Source of the DNA: Candidatus Methanovorans sp.
GTDB taxonomy: Archaea; Halobacteriota; Methanosarcinia; Methanosarcinales; Methanosarcinaceae
DNA: 48,074 nt
NCBI GenBank assembly: GCA_020793565.1
Contig: DQIP01000230.1
Span: 1-48,074 of the forward strand
Direction of reading: 5' to 3'
This document shows positions 1 to 8,168 of this stretch, piece by piece (the stretch's first letter is position 1; each line of letters opens with the position of its first letter). The notes beneath the pieces are model-generated. The model saw only the letters and a list, made by a program, of their open reading frames with translations, made no database searches and was not told where the DNA came from. Made by a program: the position numbers and the translations under genes.

Positions 1-88
1 GAATAGTGGGCACAATATAGATGAATGTTGAGAAGAGGTTTATGTGGTTCGCTACATTGTGGATATGAAAAGTTATAAATTATATACA

Positions 89-150
89 ACGAGAAAATCC
101 TCCCTGCGGTCGAATTAACTCGGACTACATAATCCTACAGATTATGTACT
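89..150 (+). repeat. 62-bp repeat family member
   Basis: GAGAAAATCCTCCCTGCGGTCGAATTAACTCGGACTACATAATCCTACAGATTATGTACT matches units near 47.4 kb. Confidence 0.85.
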
Positions 151-187
151 ACAAGAAAACGATACATATCCAATTCACCATTTTCAA

Positions 188-1021
188 CTACGCCAGTTTA
201 CTTTGAACCTTCTTATAGAACCCGCTGATCGTTGTCCTCACAAAACGTGCGGGATGTTCTGCCTTTGTTAACGTGATCACATCATGCTCAACGACGGCAT
301 AAGTGTGCTGTCCGTCAATGACAATAACCGCTTCCTTTTCAGGATTTGTCAACTCAACCCTGATAGTACTATCTGCAGGAACGACCCAGGGTCGTGACGA
401 TAACCTGAACGGTGCAAGAGGCACGATCAATGCAGCATCCACGCGCGGATCGATGATCGGTCCGCCTGCGCTCATCGCATATGCGGTTGAACCCGTAGGA
501 GTTGCAAAAACCACACCATCCGCGCGCAAATCATCAAGTTCACATTCATCCACACTGATCTTGTAAGAAAGTATCTTTGCAGGTCGGGCTGTAATGACCA
601 CCACTTCATTGGTAGCAGACGGGAGCGTCTCACCATTTAATGAAACCGCTAATCTCGCTCGCTCACCGTACTTGAAACCAGCCAGCACATTTTCGATAGA
701 AGCGATGGCATCTTCAGGATTTATGTCTACCAGAAAACCAAGTGTACCCATGTTTATTCCAAGTACCGGAAGGGGATCATCCATTTTAGAGATATTACGA
801 AGTACCGTACCATCCCCGCCAATCGAAATTATGAGTTCAACGCCTATTTTCCGCATCTCATCCACAGGTGACACATTACTATCTTCAAGACCCAGTGCAC
901 AGGCAGTCATTGGCGCGAGAATAATATCGATCCTGGACCCGAACTCATCCAGGATCGTTTTCACCATCCCAAGAGCGTCCACATGGTCGCATCTTGACAC
1001 AATACCAATCTTGTTTACCAT
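188..1021 (-). CDS. nadK: NAD kinase (ATP-NAD/polyphosphate kinase family)
   Basis: GGDGT motif (IISIGGDGTVLRN), NMGTLGFL, TPTGSTAYAMSAGGPI motifs in 277 aa ORF. Confidence 0.95.
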   Translation of the reverse strand: MVNKIGIVSRCDHVDALGMVKTILDEFGSRIDIILAPMTACALGLEDSNVSPVDEMRKIGVELIISIGGDGTVLRNISKMDDPLPVLGINMGTLGFLVDINPEDAIASIENVLAGFKYGERARLAVSLNGETLPSATNEVVVITARPAKILSYKISVDECELDDLRADGVVFATPTGSTAYAMSAGGPIIDPRVDAALIVPLAPFRLSSRPWVVPADSTIRVELTNPEKEAVIVIDGQHTYAVVEHDVITLTKAEHPARFVRTTISGFYKKVQSKLA

Positions 1022-1857
1022 TAAATTTCCCCCCTTGAGATCAATGCTAAAATATCCATGTGGGCATATCCATTGGATGCGATCAGGTCCACACGGTTCA
1101 TAAAACCATCCGGCAGTTTAAGCGAGGCACCAAGTCCATTTGTAACCATCCCTCCTGCCTCTTCCACGATAAAGTTCCCTGCCGCAACATCTGTAAGTCG
1201 CAGAGCCCTTCGAACATCAATAAATGCATCCATCCTGCCGGAAGCGACATAGCACAGTTCCAGGGCCACACTGCCAAGTATTCTAATACGCCTGGCCGCT
1301 TTATATAACCCAGCTGTTCGTTCAACATAAGGACGGTAACCATACACACTTATGCAAAGATCATGAATATCAGAATTGCCGGACGGACTGATGGGATCAT
1401 TATTCAAGAATGCGCCCATGCCTGATTCTGCATGATACACCGCACCGTCAGCAAGATTTTTGACATAGCCGAATGAAGTGCCTGAGAGGTCGGGTTTTGC
1501 GATTGCAATGGATACACCATAGAATGGAATGCCAAAAGCCGCATTATATGTCCCGTCAAGTGGATCAAGTATGACTGAGAATTCAGGTTCAGCCTCCTTA
1601 CCATATTCGTCCCCTCTTTCCCCAACAAATATATCCCCTGCCTCTTCGCTGAGGAGACGCATCGACCTGCCATCATCCTTTAAGACAGAAAGTATTGCAT
1701 CCTCGGCTGCCGCGTCGATCTTTTTTGTAGGAGTTCCGTCAGCTCCCATATACACGGTGCCGTAAGCATCACTGCTGCCCACCATGTCTTCAATAACATC
1801 TGCTGCAGTCCGTGATGCGAGTTCACACAATTCCAAAAAACCTGTATCTGATGTCAT
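1021..1857 (-). CDS. Inositol monophosphatase / archaeal fructose-1,6-bisphosphatase family protein
   Basis: ILDPLDGTYNA metal-binding motif, LTDVAAGNFIVEEAGG; abuts NAD kinase on same strand. Confidence 0.92.
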   Translation of the reverse strand: MTSDTGFLELCELASRTAADVIEDMVGSSDAYGTVYMGADGTPTKKIDAAAEDAILSVLKDDGRSMRLLSEEAGDIFVGERGDEYGKEAEPEFSVILDPLDGTYNAAFGIPFYGVSIAIAKPDLSGTSFGYVKNLADGAVYHAESGMGAFLNNDPISPSGNSDIHDLCISVYGYRPYVERTAGLYKAARRIRILGSVALELCYVASGRMDAFIDVRRALRLTDVAAGNFIVEEAGGMVTNGLGASLKLPDGFMNRVDLIASNGYAHMDILALISRGEI

Positions 1858-1929
1858 AATGATGGGGCAGGAATAATTGGTTAAACCCGGGATAAAAGGT
1901 AATGAGTTATAACCAAAGCAAGAGGCATA

Positions 1930-2937
1930 TCAGATGCCCATTGCCTTGTTTGTTTTTGCTATTGACTTTTCACCGTCTGATTCTAGCCCCATCATAGCAC
2001 GGATAGCATCCACATTTTCAGGTATCACATCGGATTCCTGGTGGATAGCCTGGAAAAAGTACAATTCGCCTTCATACATGCTTATGGATTCGTTCCAGAC
2101 GCAGGTTTCCCACATATCACTTCTCGGACGGTCAAGATCCCTTGCAAGTTCCATTATCTCGGCAGTTGATGTAATTCCCTGCCCGACAAACCTGATACGT
2201 GACTGCTTTGCAAGAACAGCCTCAACATCCTGTGCCGTGCACTCATCCCTGAATTCCATGTTAAGAGTGTGCATGTGCATAAGGGTAGTTGGAAGTTTGA
2301 CAGCCATTGTCGCAATATCGATGTGCGGCAGGATCGTCTTTACATCAGGACCGTGATGTGACGGCAGTGTGATCGGATTCGGTATGATCGCATTAATCGG
2401 ACCGTGTTTAATGTCTCCAGGATCGGCTGCCCTTCGAAGAAGGGTCACTCGCATTTTGTTGATACCGAATTCCTTATCAAGAGGCGATATCACCCTGCAA
2501 AGTCCGGTTGTATTGCATGAGACTACCCTGACAAAGTCTTTTCCAAGGGATTCACTGTAATTTGCATCGGCATTGAAAGAGCAGCCTGCAAGATCATGGT
2601 CTTCACCGCCCTGCCATATTGCTTTAACACCTGCCTTTTCATAGAGGGGTTTGTTCCTCTCCCCAATGCCACCTGGTGTACAATCGATAACAATGTCAGC
2701 ACTGTTGATCATGTCATCCACGGTTCCAGCCGCTTCTATGCCTGCTTTTTTGAAATCATTGACCCTGTCAGAAAGCGTGTAGACATCATAGCCTTTATCG
2801 TGTGCAATAGCAGCCTCGAAATTCGGTCTTGTCTTTGCAATTCCTATTATCACCATATCATCCTGCAGGCGAACAGCATCTGCAACTCTCTTACCTATAG
2901 TTCCATATCCATTTACCGCAACTTTTACTTTTTCCAT
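1930..2937 (-). CDS. gap: Type II (archaeal) glyceraldehyde-3-phosphate dehydrogenase
   Basis: VAVNGYGTIGKRVADAV Rossmann N-terminus, VVSCNTTGLCR active-site Cys, 335 aa. Confidence 0.95.
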   Translation of the reverse strand: MEKVKVAVNGYGTIGKRVADAVRLQDDMVIIGIAKTRPNFEAAIAHDKGYDVYTLSDRVNDFKKAGIEAAGTVDDMINSADIVIDCTPGGIGERNKPLYEKAGVKAIWQGGEDHDLAGCSFNADANYSESLGKDFVRVVSCNTTGLCRVISPLDKEFGINKMRVTLLRRAADPGDIKHGPINAIIPNPITLPSHHGPDVKTILPHIDIATMAVKLPTTLMHMHTLNMEFRDECTAQDVEAVLAKQSRIRFVGQGITSTAEIMELARDLDRPRSDMWETCVWNESISMYEGELYFFQAIHQESDVIPENVDAIRAMMGLESDGEKSIAKTNKAMGI

Positions 2938-2961
2938 TTAAAATCCTCCTGTATGTTACAT

Positions 2962-3150
2962 TCACTTTCCGAGTATCAGGGTTTCCCCTTTTGTAAAATC
3001 AACTTCTTTTATCGAGCCGGAAACATTGATCCGATCCCCGAATATCCCCGTAAGCTCGATAGAATCACCATCAACAACCATTCTTGTTACGGATTCCATT
3101 ACCAATTCCAGCTCACCCCCGCGATCGAGTATTACTTTTAGTTCACACAT
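2962..3150 (-). CDS. CooT-family small (predicted nickel-binding) protein
   Basis: 62 aa beginning MCELKVIL with conserved Cys2 and CooT-like LVMESVTRMVVDGDSIELTGIFGDRINVSGSIKEVDF. Confidence 0.75.
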   Translation of the reverse strand: MCELKVILDRGGELELVMESVTRMVVDGDSIELTGIFGDRINVSGSIKEVDFTKGETLILGK

Positions 3151-3172
3151 ATTTCAAACCCCACTTTAATGA

Positions 3173-4051
3173 TCAGGCATTCACCAATTTCGCAACCGAA
3201 TAACCCATTTTAAGACCCATATCTTCCGCTACGCTTTCGCACTTTGTGCGAAGCATGTAAGCAATCGGCCCTATGTTTCGCTCTGAAAGGGTCTCATAAT
3301 TTGCCATGCCTTTACTTATAATAAGGGATGCATTATCAAATGCCTCCAAAAGTTCCGGTGGCGCTTCATCAAAACAAACGCCAATTGCATTTGAACCGGT
3401 GGTAAGTACCCGATCTACAATTTTATCGATCCCAAATTCATGTACATCATCCATCGTTGCATCATTGAGTATGGGAGCACCACGAACCACCAGGGTAATA
3501 TTTCCACCTGATTTTTTGATAATATCAAATACCAGCATATCAAGCAGTATCTCACCACAATTATCAGTAATATAAACTACATCATCAAGCATACCAAACA
3601 TTTGTGATGTGTCATCTACATCCAGCCCCCGTTTGTATAGTTCTTTAAACGTTTCATCGAAAATAGCCGGTGCAACGTCAAATCCCATTACCCCGTAATC
3701 GAAATAGTTTCCAACCACAGATGCAAGCACAGCGCGTTTGAATATTTCCCCATTATCAGGATTACCTTCATATATTCGTTTTTTGGCGATTGGAAGCACT
3801 TCACTTGCGACCTTATTGCTAATTTGTTTTAGTTCGAGATATGGATCAGCATCATCCAAGACCTCATACGCCTTTCGGTGCATTGCCGTGGAAACAAAAC
3901 CGGCCGAAACACCTGGTTTGTACGTGCGATTGAGTACATCAATGCTTGCCATGAGAGTTTCATGTACCAGTTGTTCATCATCGGTCGATAATACTGCTTC
4001 GTAGTGTATTCTTGATAGCAGGCAATGTGGACAGCGTGCGTTAATTTTCAT
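3173..4051 (-). CDS. DUF89 / ARMT1-like damage-control phosphatase family protein
   Basis: N-terminal RCPHCLLSRIHYEA, YITDNCGEILLDMLVFDII, VVRGAPILNDATMDD motifs. Confidence 0.88.
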   Translation of the reverse strand: MKINARCPHCLLSRIHYEAVLSTDDEQLVHETLMASIDVLNRTYKPGVSAGFVSTAMHRKAYEVLDDADPYLELKQISNKVASEVLPIAKKRIYEGNPDNGEIFKRAVLASVVGNYFDYGVMGFDVAPAIFDETFKELYKRGLDVDDTSQMFGMLDDVVYITDNCGEILLDMLVFDIIKKSGGNITLVVRGAPILNDATMDDVHEFGIDKIVDRVLTTGSNAIGVCFDEAPPELLEAFDNASLIISKGMANYETLSERNIGPIAYMLRTKCESVAEDMGLKMGYSVAKLVNA

Positions 4052-4192
4052 GTGATTGTTCCTTTTGGTTTCCTTTATTGTTATTTGATAATATAAACAA
4101 CCGCATCTAAAATAAGTGTAACCTTAGTAAAAAGTCCCCCTTTATCACTATACGATGAGGAAAGTGTATTCCATTACGATTAAACACTACGA

Positions 4193-5323
4193 TTAATGTT
4201 TGACATTCGTATATTTCGGACTATCAAGCCCAATGTCAATGACAAACCCATTTTTCACCATGTCCGACATATACGATTTTGCCCCATGATCGTTAAATCC
4301 ACACGTTGTCACCAAGTCATTTATTGTGAAATCTTCCTGATCATCAACAAGCAATCGAACTTTATCATCAAGTGTCACCCTTGTCATGTCAGTGGAGTGC
4401 CAGAACTCGAAATGTTCTGCAGTTTCCGATGTTTTGTTGAATATAAGCGTATCATTTTCCAGTTCATACAAAAACAGCGTCATACGTTGGTGAACAAAAC
4501 CTTTTGCCCATTTCTGTATCTCGTTGTTCCATGTGTCATTTACAAGGCACAAACTCACGTATTGGTTCTTTCCGATTGCATTTGCTTCAGACTGTACGAT
4601 CTGTAAGGCATCTCGCATTTCATCTAACGGATACCAGTATGTTTCAAAAATGAGTGACGTTTTCAACATCCTGTTTTTAATTGTTCCACGAATGCTTTTG
4701 TCAGTCAGTTCGATCTTCCATTTTCTGTTTCCAACATAGTCGCCTTTATTCGATATTTCGGGTTGGTATCTTGAGTATTTTTGTTCAAGGATGTTTTTGT
4801 AATTATAGAGTTTTGACAGAACGGCTGTATCCAATTCAACATTGGGTGCACTTCCAAGAGATTCCTCTTGTTGCATCTGGTTATGAGATTCTATTTGTAG
4901 TTTCTCATATTCATTTAAATGTTTTTTTGTGAGGACGATTCGGTTGTTGAAAATCGTCTCCAATGTATCGGATGAACTTCCGATTGCATATGTATCCACC
5001 GATTCATTTGATTTCAGCGCACTTTCAACTGCATTTAGAAATCTTGTTGAACTTTCGATGAAACGCTCCTCGACTTCGTAAAACTCATCCAGTGTCCCCT
5101 CTCGTCCGCTGAATGTGTCGATATCTATGTTTTTCATATCTGAAAGAAGCGCAGTAACCTTTGTCCTGGTCTGGCGGAGTGTTGAACTTGCAATTGTATC
5201 CTGCTGCTGATAGGTTTTATTCATCAGTCTTTCGATTATAGCATGTGTATCTTGCAGGTTGTTGATAGCAGTCTGGCGGTTTGTTTGCTGAAGTGTCTTT
5301 GGATAAGTTTCGTTGTCAGTCAT
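4193..5323 (-). CDS. Hypothetical protein; helical N-terminal half, possible C-terminal winged-helix segment
   Basis: 376 aa ORF with Gln/Asn-rich helical N-terminus; C-terminal FTINDLVTTCGFNDHGAKSYMSDMVKNGFVIDIG resembles wHTH. Confidence 0.6.
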   Translation of the reverse strand: MTDNETYPKTLQQTNRQTAINNLQDTHAIIERLMNKTYQQQDTIASSTLRQTRTKVTALLSDMKNIDIDTFSGREGTLDEFYEVEERFIESSTRFLNAVESALKSNESVDTYAIGSSSDTLETIFNNRIVLTKKHLNEYEKLQIESHNQMQQEESLGSAPNVELDTAVLSKLYNYKNILEQKYSRYQPEISNKGDYVGNRKWKIELTDKSIRGTIKNRMLKTSLIFETYWYPLDEMRDALQIVQSEANAIGKNQYVSLCLVNDTWNNEIQKWAKGFVHQRMTLFLYELENDTLIFNKTSETAEHFEFWHSTDMTRVTLDDKVRLLVDDQEDFTINDLVTTCGFNDHGAKSYMSDMVKNGFVIDIGLDSPKYTNVKH

Positions 5324-5419
5324 GTTGAGGTCACCATCTGTAATTTGGCCAGAGTGTTGAGTTAATATTTTTTAATCTACTGTTTGATAAAAGTTCACCA
5401 TGATACTCTGCAACATTTT

Positions 5420-6844
5420 TCAATTTAATACACAGAGGTCATCTAGATCGAAAGCCATGATCTCATTTTTCCTTAATTCGACTTTGTTTTCGATCTTTTT
5501 TGCAGCAACGGCGAAATATTCTTTCCGCTCTTCATTGTTCCAATAAACATATCTTGATTTTTCCTTCAGGTCATTAATGATTTTTTTTGCATTATTATTA
5601 GTTAGAACTTGCCATTTACATTCAACGAATAAGATATCTTTTGAACTCTCATTCAGTGCAACAAGATCGATCTCATACGTGTTTTTCCCTTTTTGTTTTC
5701 CCTTGATATTGCCCCACTGCCGCCCGATTCTTTCAAAAGCAATTGGCAATTTATTGGAAACGTTTCGGTCGATGAGATATTGTTTTACGATGTCTTCGAA
5801 AATATGACCAAGATATCGGTCATATGTATTGTTTATTTTTGAGACTACAGCACCCCTGTTTATTTCCAATATTGATCTTGTCGGATACACGTATGTATAC
5901 CAAAACTTCATGAAATTATCTGATATTGCGTAGATAGAACTTGTTCTTATGTCATGTGTTTTTTTTAGAACTATGGGGCACTCTTTAGTTACGAATCCAA
6001 GGCTTATGAGAACACGCAGATATTTCGGAATATTGTTTACAGGTATGCCGGTTTCGTTTGATATCCCGGAGACTCGATTCTTGCCCCTGGAAATTGCTTC
6101 AAGGATTAGTTCGTATTTGGCTGGTTCTCTTAGTTCTTCTTTCAGCAGGAAAGTTGCTTCATCATAAAAGAAGGTTGCCCTGTGAAATATGTTCTTGTTT
6201 ACATTATCAATGAACGAAAGATTATTATCGAACTTGTTAAGATATGCGGGCACGCCCCCAAGACAACCATATGTTTGCACGATTTCTTTTGGGGTTTTTT
6301 GCGGGAAGAAATGTACAATGTGTTTGTATTTTAGTGGCTCGACTTTGATCTGCCCGCTCCATCGGCCATAGAGAGGAGATTTGTAGCCAAGAACTTCATT
6401 TTCCATCATGCCGATGCTTGAACCAAGAAGAATGACCATTACGTTGGCATCTTTAAGATGTAGGTCCCATGCCGCCTGAAATGCTGACATGGCTGCATTG
6501 CTACCTCCTATTAAGTACGGGACTTCGTCGATTATGATAAGTGGCTTGCCCTTTCCTTTCATCTGCTCGGCAATGAATTTAAGTGCCCCGTCCCATTTTG
6601 TAATCTTTGGTTGGTATATATCGATCTGTTCGGATGTCTTTTCCAGAAAGTCGTCAACCTGCTGTTCAAGATTCAATTTCTGGGCCAGATAGTATACCAA
6701 TGGTTTTCCTGCCCCGAATTTGAGTGCAAGCTCTGTTTTACCAACACGCCGCCTTCCATAGATTATCACGAGTGATGACGAATCCTTTGCATATTCGGAT
6801 TCGAGAAAGTCAAGTTCTTCGGTTCGGTTGATGAATAGACTCAT
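5420..6844 (-). CDS. Archaeal AAA ATPase with C-terminal DUF234/nuclease-like region
   Basis: Walker A YGRRRVGKTELALKFG, Walker B LIIIDEVPYL, C-terminal EIDLVALNESSKDILFVECKW. Confidence 0.9.
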   Translation of the reverse strand: MSLFINRTEELDFLESEYAKDSSSLVIIYGRRRVGKTELALKFGAGKPLVYYLAQKLNLEQQVDDFLEKTSEQIDIYQPKITKWDGALKFIAEQMKGKGKPLIIIDEVPYLIGGSNAAMSAFQAAWDLHLKDANVMVILLGSSIGMMENEVLGYKSPLYGRWSGQIKVEPLKYKHIVHFFPQKTPKEIVQTYGCLGGVPAYLNKFDNNLSFIDNVNKNIFHRATFFYDEATFLLKEELREPAKYELILEAISRGKNRVSGISNETGIPVNNIPKYLRVLISLGFVTKECPIVLKKTHDIRTSSIYAISDNFMKFWYTYVYPTRSILEINRGAVVSKINNTYDRYLGHIFEDIVKQYLIDRNVSNKLPIAFERIGRQWGNIKGKQKGKNTYEIDLVALNESSKDILFVECKWQVLTNNNAKKIINDLKEKSRYVYWNNEERKEYFAVAAKKIENKVELRKNEIMAFDLDDLCVLN

Positions 6845-7025
6845 AATACTTAGTATTGCGAGTCTAATGATTTAAGCGTTTCTATTGTTTGGTTTCACAA
6901 TCCGGACAGTATCTTTTCAAATTCCACTGCGATAGTTAGGGCGAGCCAAGGGTGCATAGATTGCAGAATAGGGGTGTGCAGGGATTGTGGGTTAAGGTTG
7001 TATTGCAGGAAGTGTAAAAATGGAT

Positions 7026-7520
7026 TTATGTATCATCAGCAAAAATTCCTTCAGATCGTGTTATTCTCGTCCTGTCATTTTTTTCAATTTCACAGATCAA
7101 AGTTTCAATTTCTTTTCTATCTAGCAAGCACTTGAGATAGCATAACCTTAGCATGTCGATAATATCTAACCACTCCACACCAATTTCTTTGCAATATATC
7201 TTCGCTTTTTTATCGTTGGTCGCAAAATCCATTCCCTCTTTTTTACATAACAGGATGGATGTCAGTTCACCCGCATGGACACCTGTTAATTTTTCTTTCA
7301 TCTGTTCATACTCCAGAGTTAGATCAGAGTCCAGATGAATTATTTTGAATCTTTGCTTTAAGATATCGTCAACAAAATTATACCCAACTTCCTTTGCTAT
7401 TAAAAGTTCGTTGTACACTTCAAAAGTAATTAGTAAATTTGTTTCCGGAAACAATTTTCTCAACAAATCGACTCTGCCTATCTTGCCAAATATGCTCAAA
7501 ATATCTGTATCGAATATCAT
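7026..7520 (-). CDS. PIN-domain-like protein, putative toxin
   Basis: MIFDTDILSIFGKIGRVDLLRKLF ... HAGELTSILLCKKEGMDFATNDKKAK acidic PIN-like residues; adjacent to UPF0175-like ORF. Confidence 0.8.
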   Translation of the reverse strand: MIFDTDILSIFGKIGRVDLLRKLFPETNLLITFEVYNELLIAKEVGYNFVDDILKQRFKIIHLDSDLTLEYEQMKEKLTGVHAGELTSILLCKKEGMDFATNDKKAKIYCKEIGVEWLDIIDMLRLCYLKCLLDRKEIETLICEIEKNDRTRITRSEGIFADDT

Positions 7521-7522
7521 GT

Positions 7523-7828
7523 TCAGAGGTATTTTTTAAGTTTCCGATCCATTTCTACAGCTGGTCTCGCTTCTATCTCCCTTATGATACCCCGTTTACT
7601 TAAGATGTCTTTAAATTCGATAGTGGTCACTCCCGCCATCTCAGCTGCTTTACTCAAGGACACTTCCTCTTCTTTATACAGTTCTATCGCCGCATTAACC
7701 TTAAGTTCTGCGTTTTCCCTGAATAGACTTCTTATGGCGTCTTTTATTACTTCTAATTCACTGGAATAATACCCCGCATTTACCAGTGCCTTTACTTTCC
7801 GATCCACACCAATTGTCAGCGCTTCCAT
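7523..7828 (-). CDS. UPF0175-like putative antitoxin
   Basis: EVSLSKAAEMAGVTTIEFKDILSKRGI HTH; directly upstream of PIN gene with 2-nt gap. Confidence 0.75.
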   Translation of the reverse strand: MEALTIGVDRKVKALVNAGYYSSELEVIKDAIRSLFRENAELKVNAAIELYKEEEVSLSKAAEMAGVTTIEFKDILSKRGIIREIEARPAVEMDRKLKKYL

Positions 7829-8075
7829 TTTATTTACCTCTTTATTATGATATGATTATTTTTCTTATGATAAAATCTTTTCCTTTGTCAATCAAGAATC
7901 CCTATTTTTCGGTGGTTTCAAATTTCATACTTGGCAAGCCAAAAGCGCATGAATTGAAGGATGATGGCAGTTATACTTCGGACAGGGCAAAACCGCTTGA
8001 TATTCGTGTACTTCGTGCGATGGTTGGGACTTCACTTGTCAAATATGGAATCGCATCGCCGGAATAAATTGGACA

Positions 8076-8135
8076 GGATGAACAGGATCGACAGGATACA
8101 AATGGCTCGCCCCATCCTGTTAATCCAGTTCATCC
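8076..8135. repeat. Imperfect inverted repeat (GGATGAACAGGATCGACAGGAT / ATCCTGTTAATCCAGTTCATCC)
   Basis: 22-nt arms with 3 mismatches read directly. Confidence 0.85.
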
Positions 8136-8168
8136 CCTTCGACAAGAAGTTACATCATAAATTGCCTT

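Noticed and set aside
594-1103. 169-aa ORF antisense to NAD kinase/IMPase
   Set aside because: Fully antisense to well-supported genes; Ser/Pro-rich shadow ORF.
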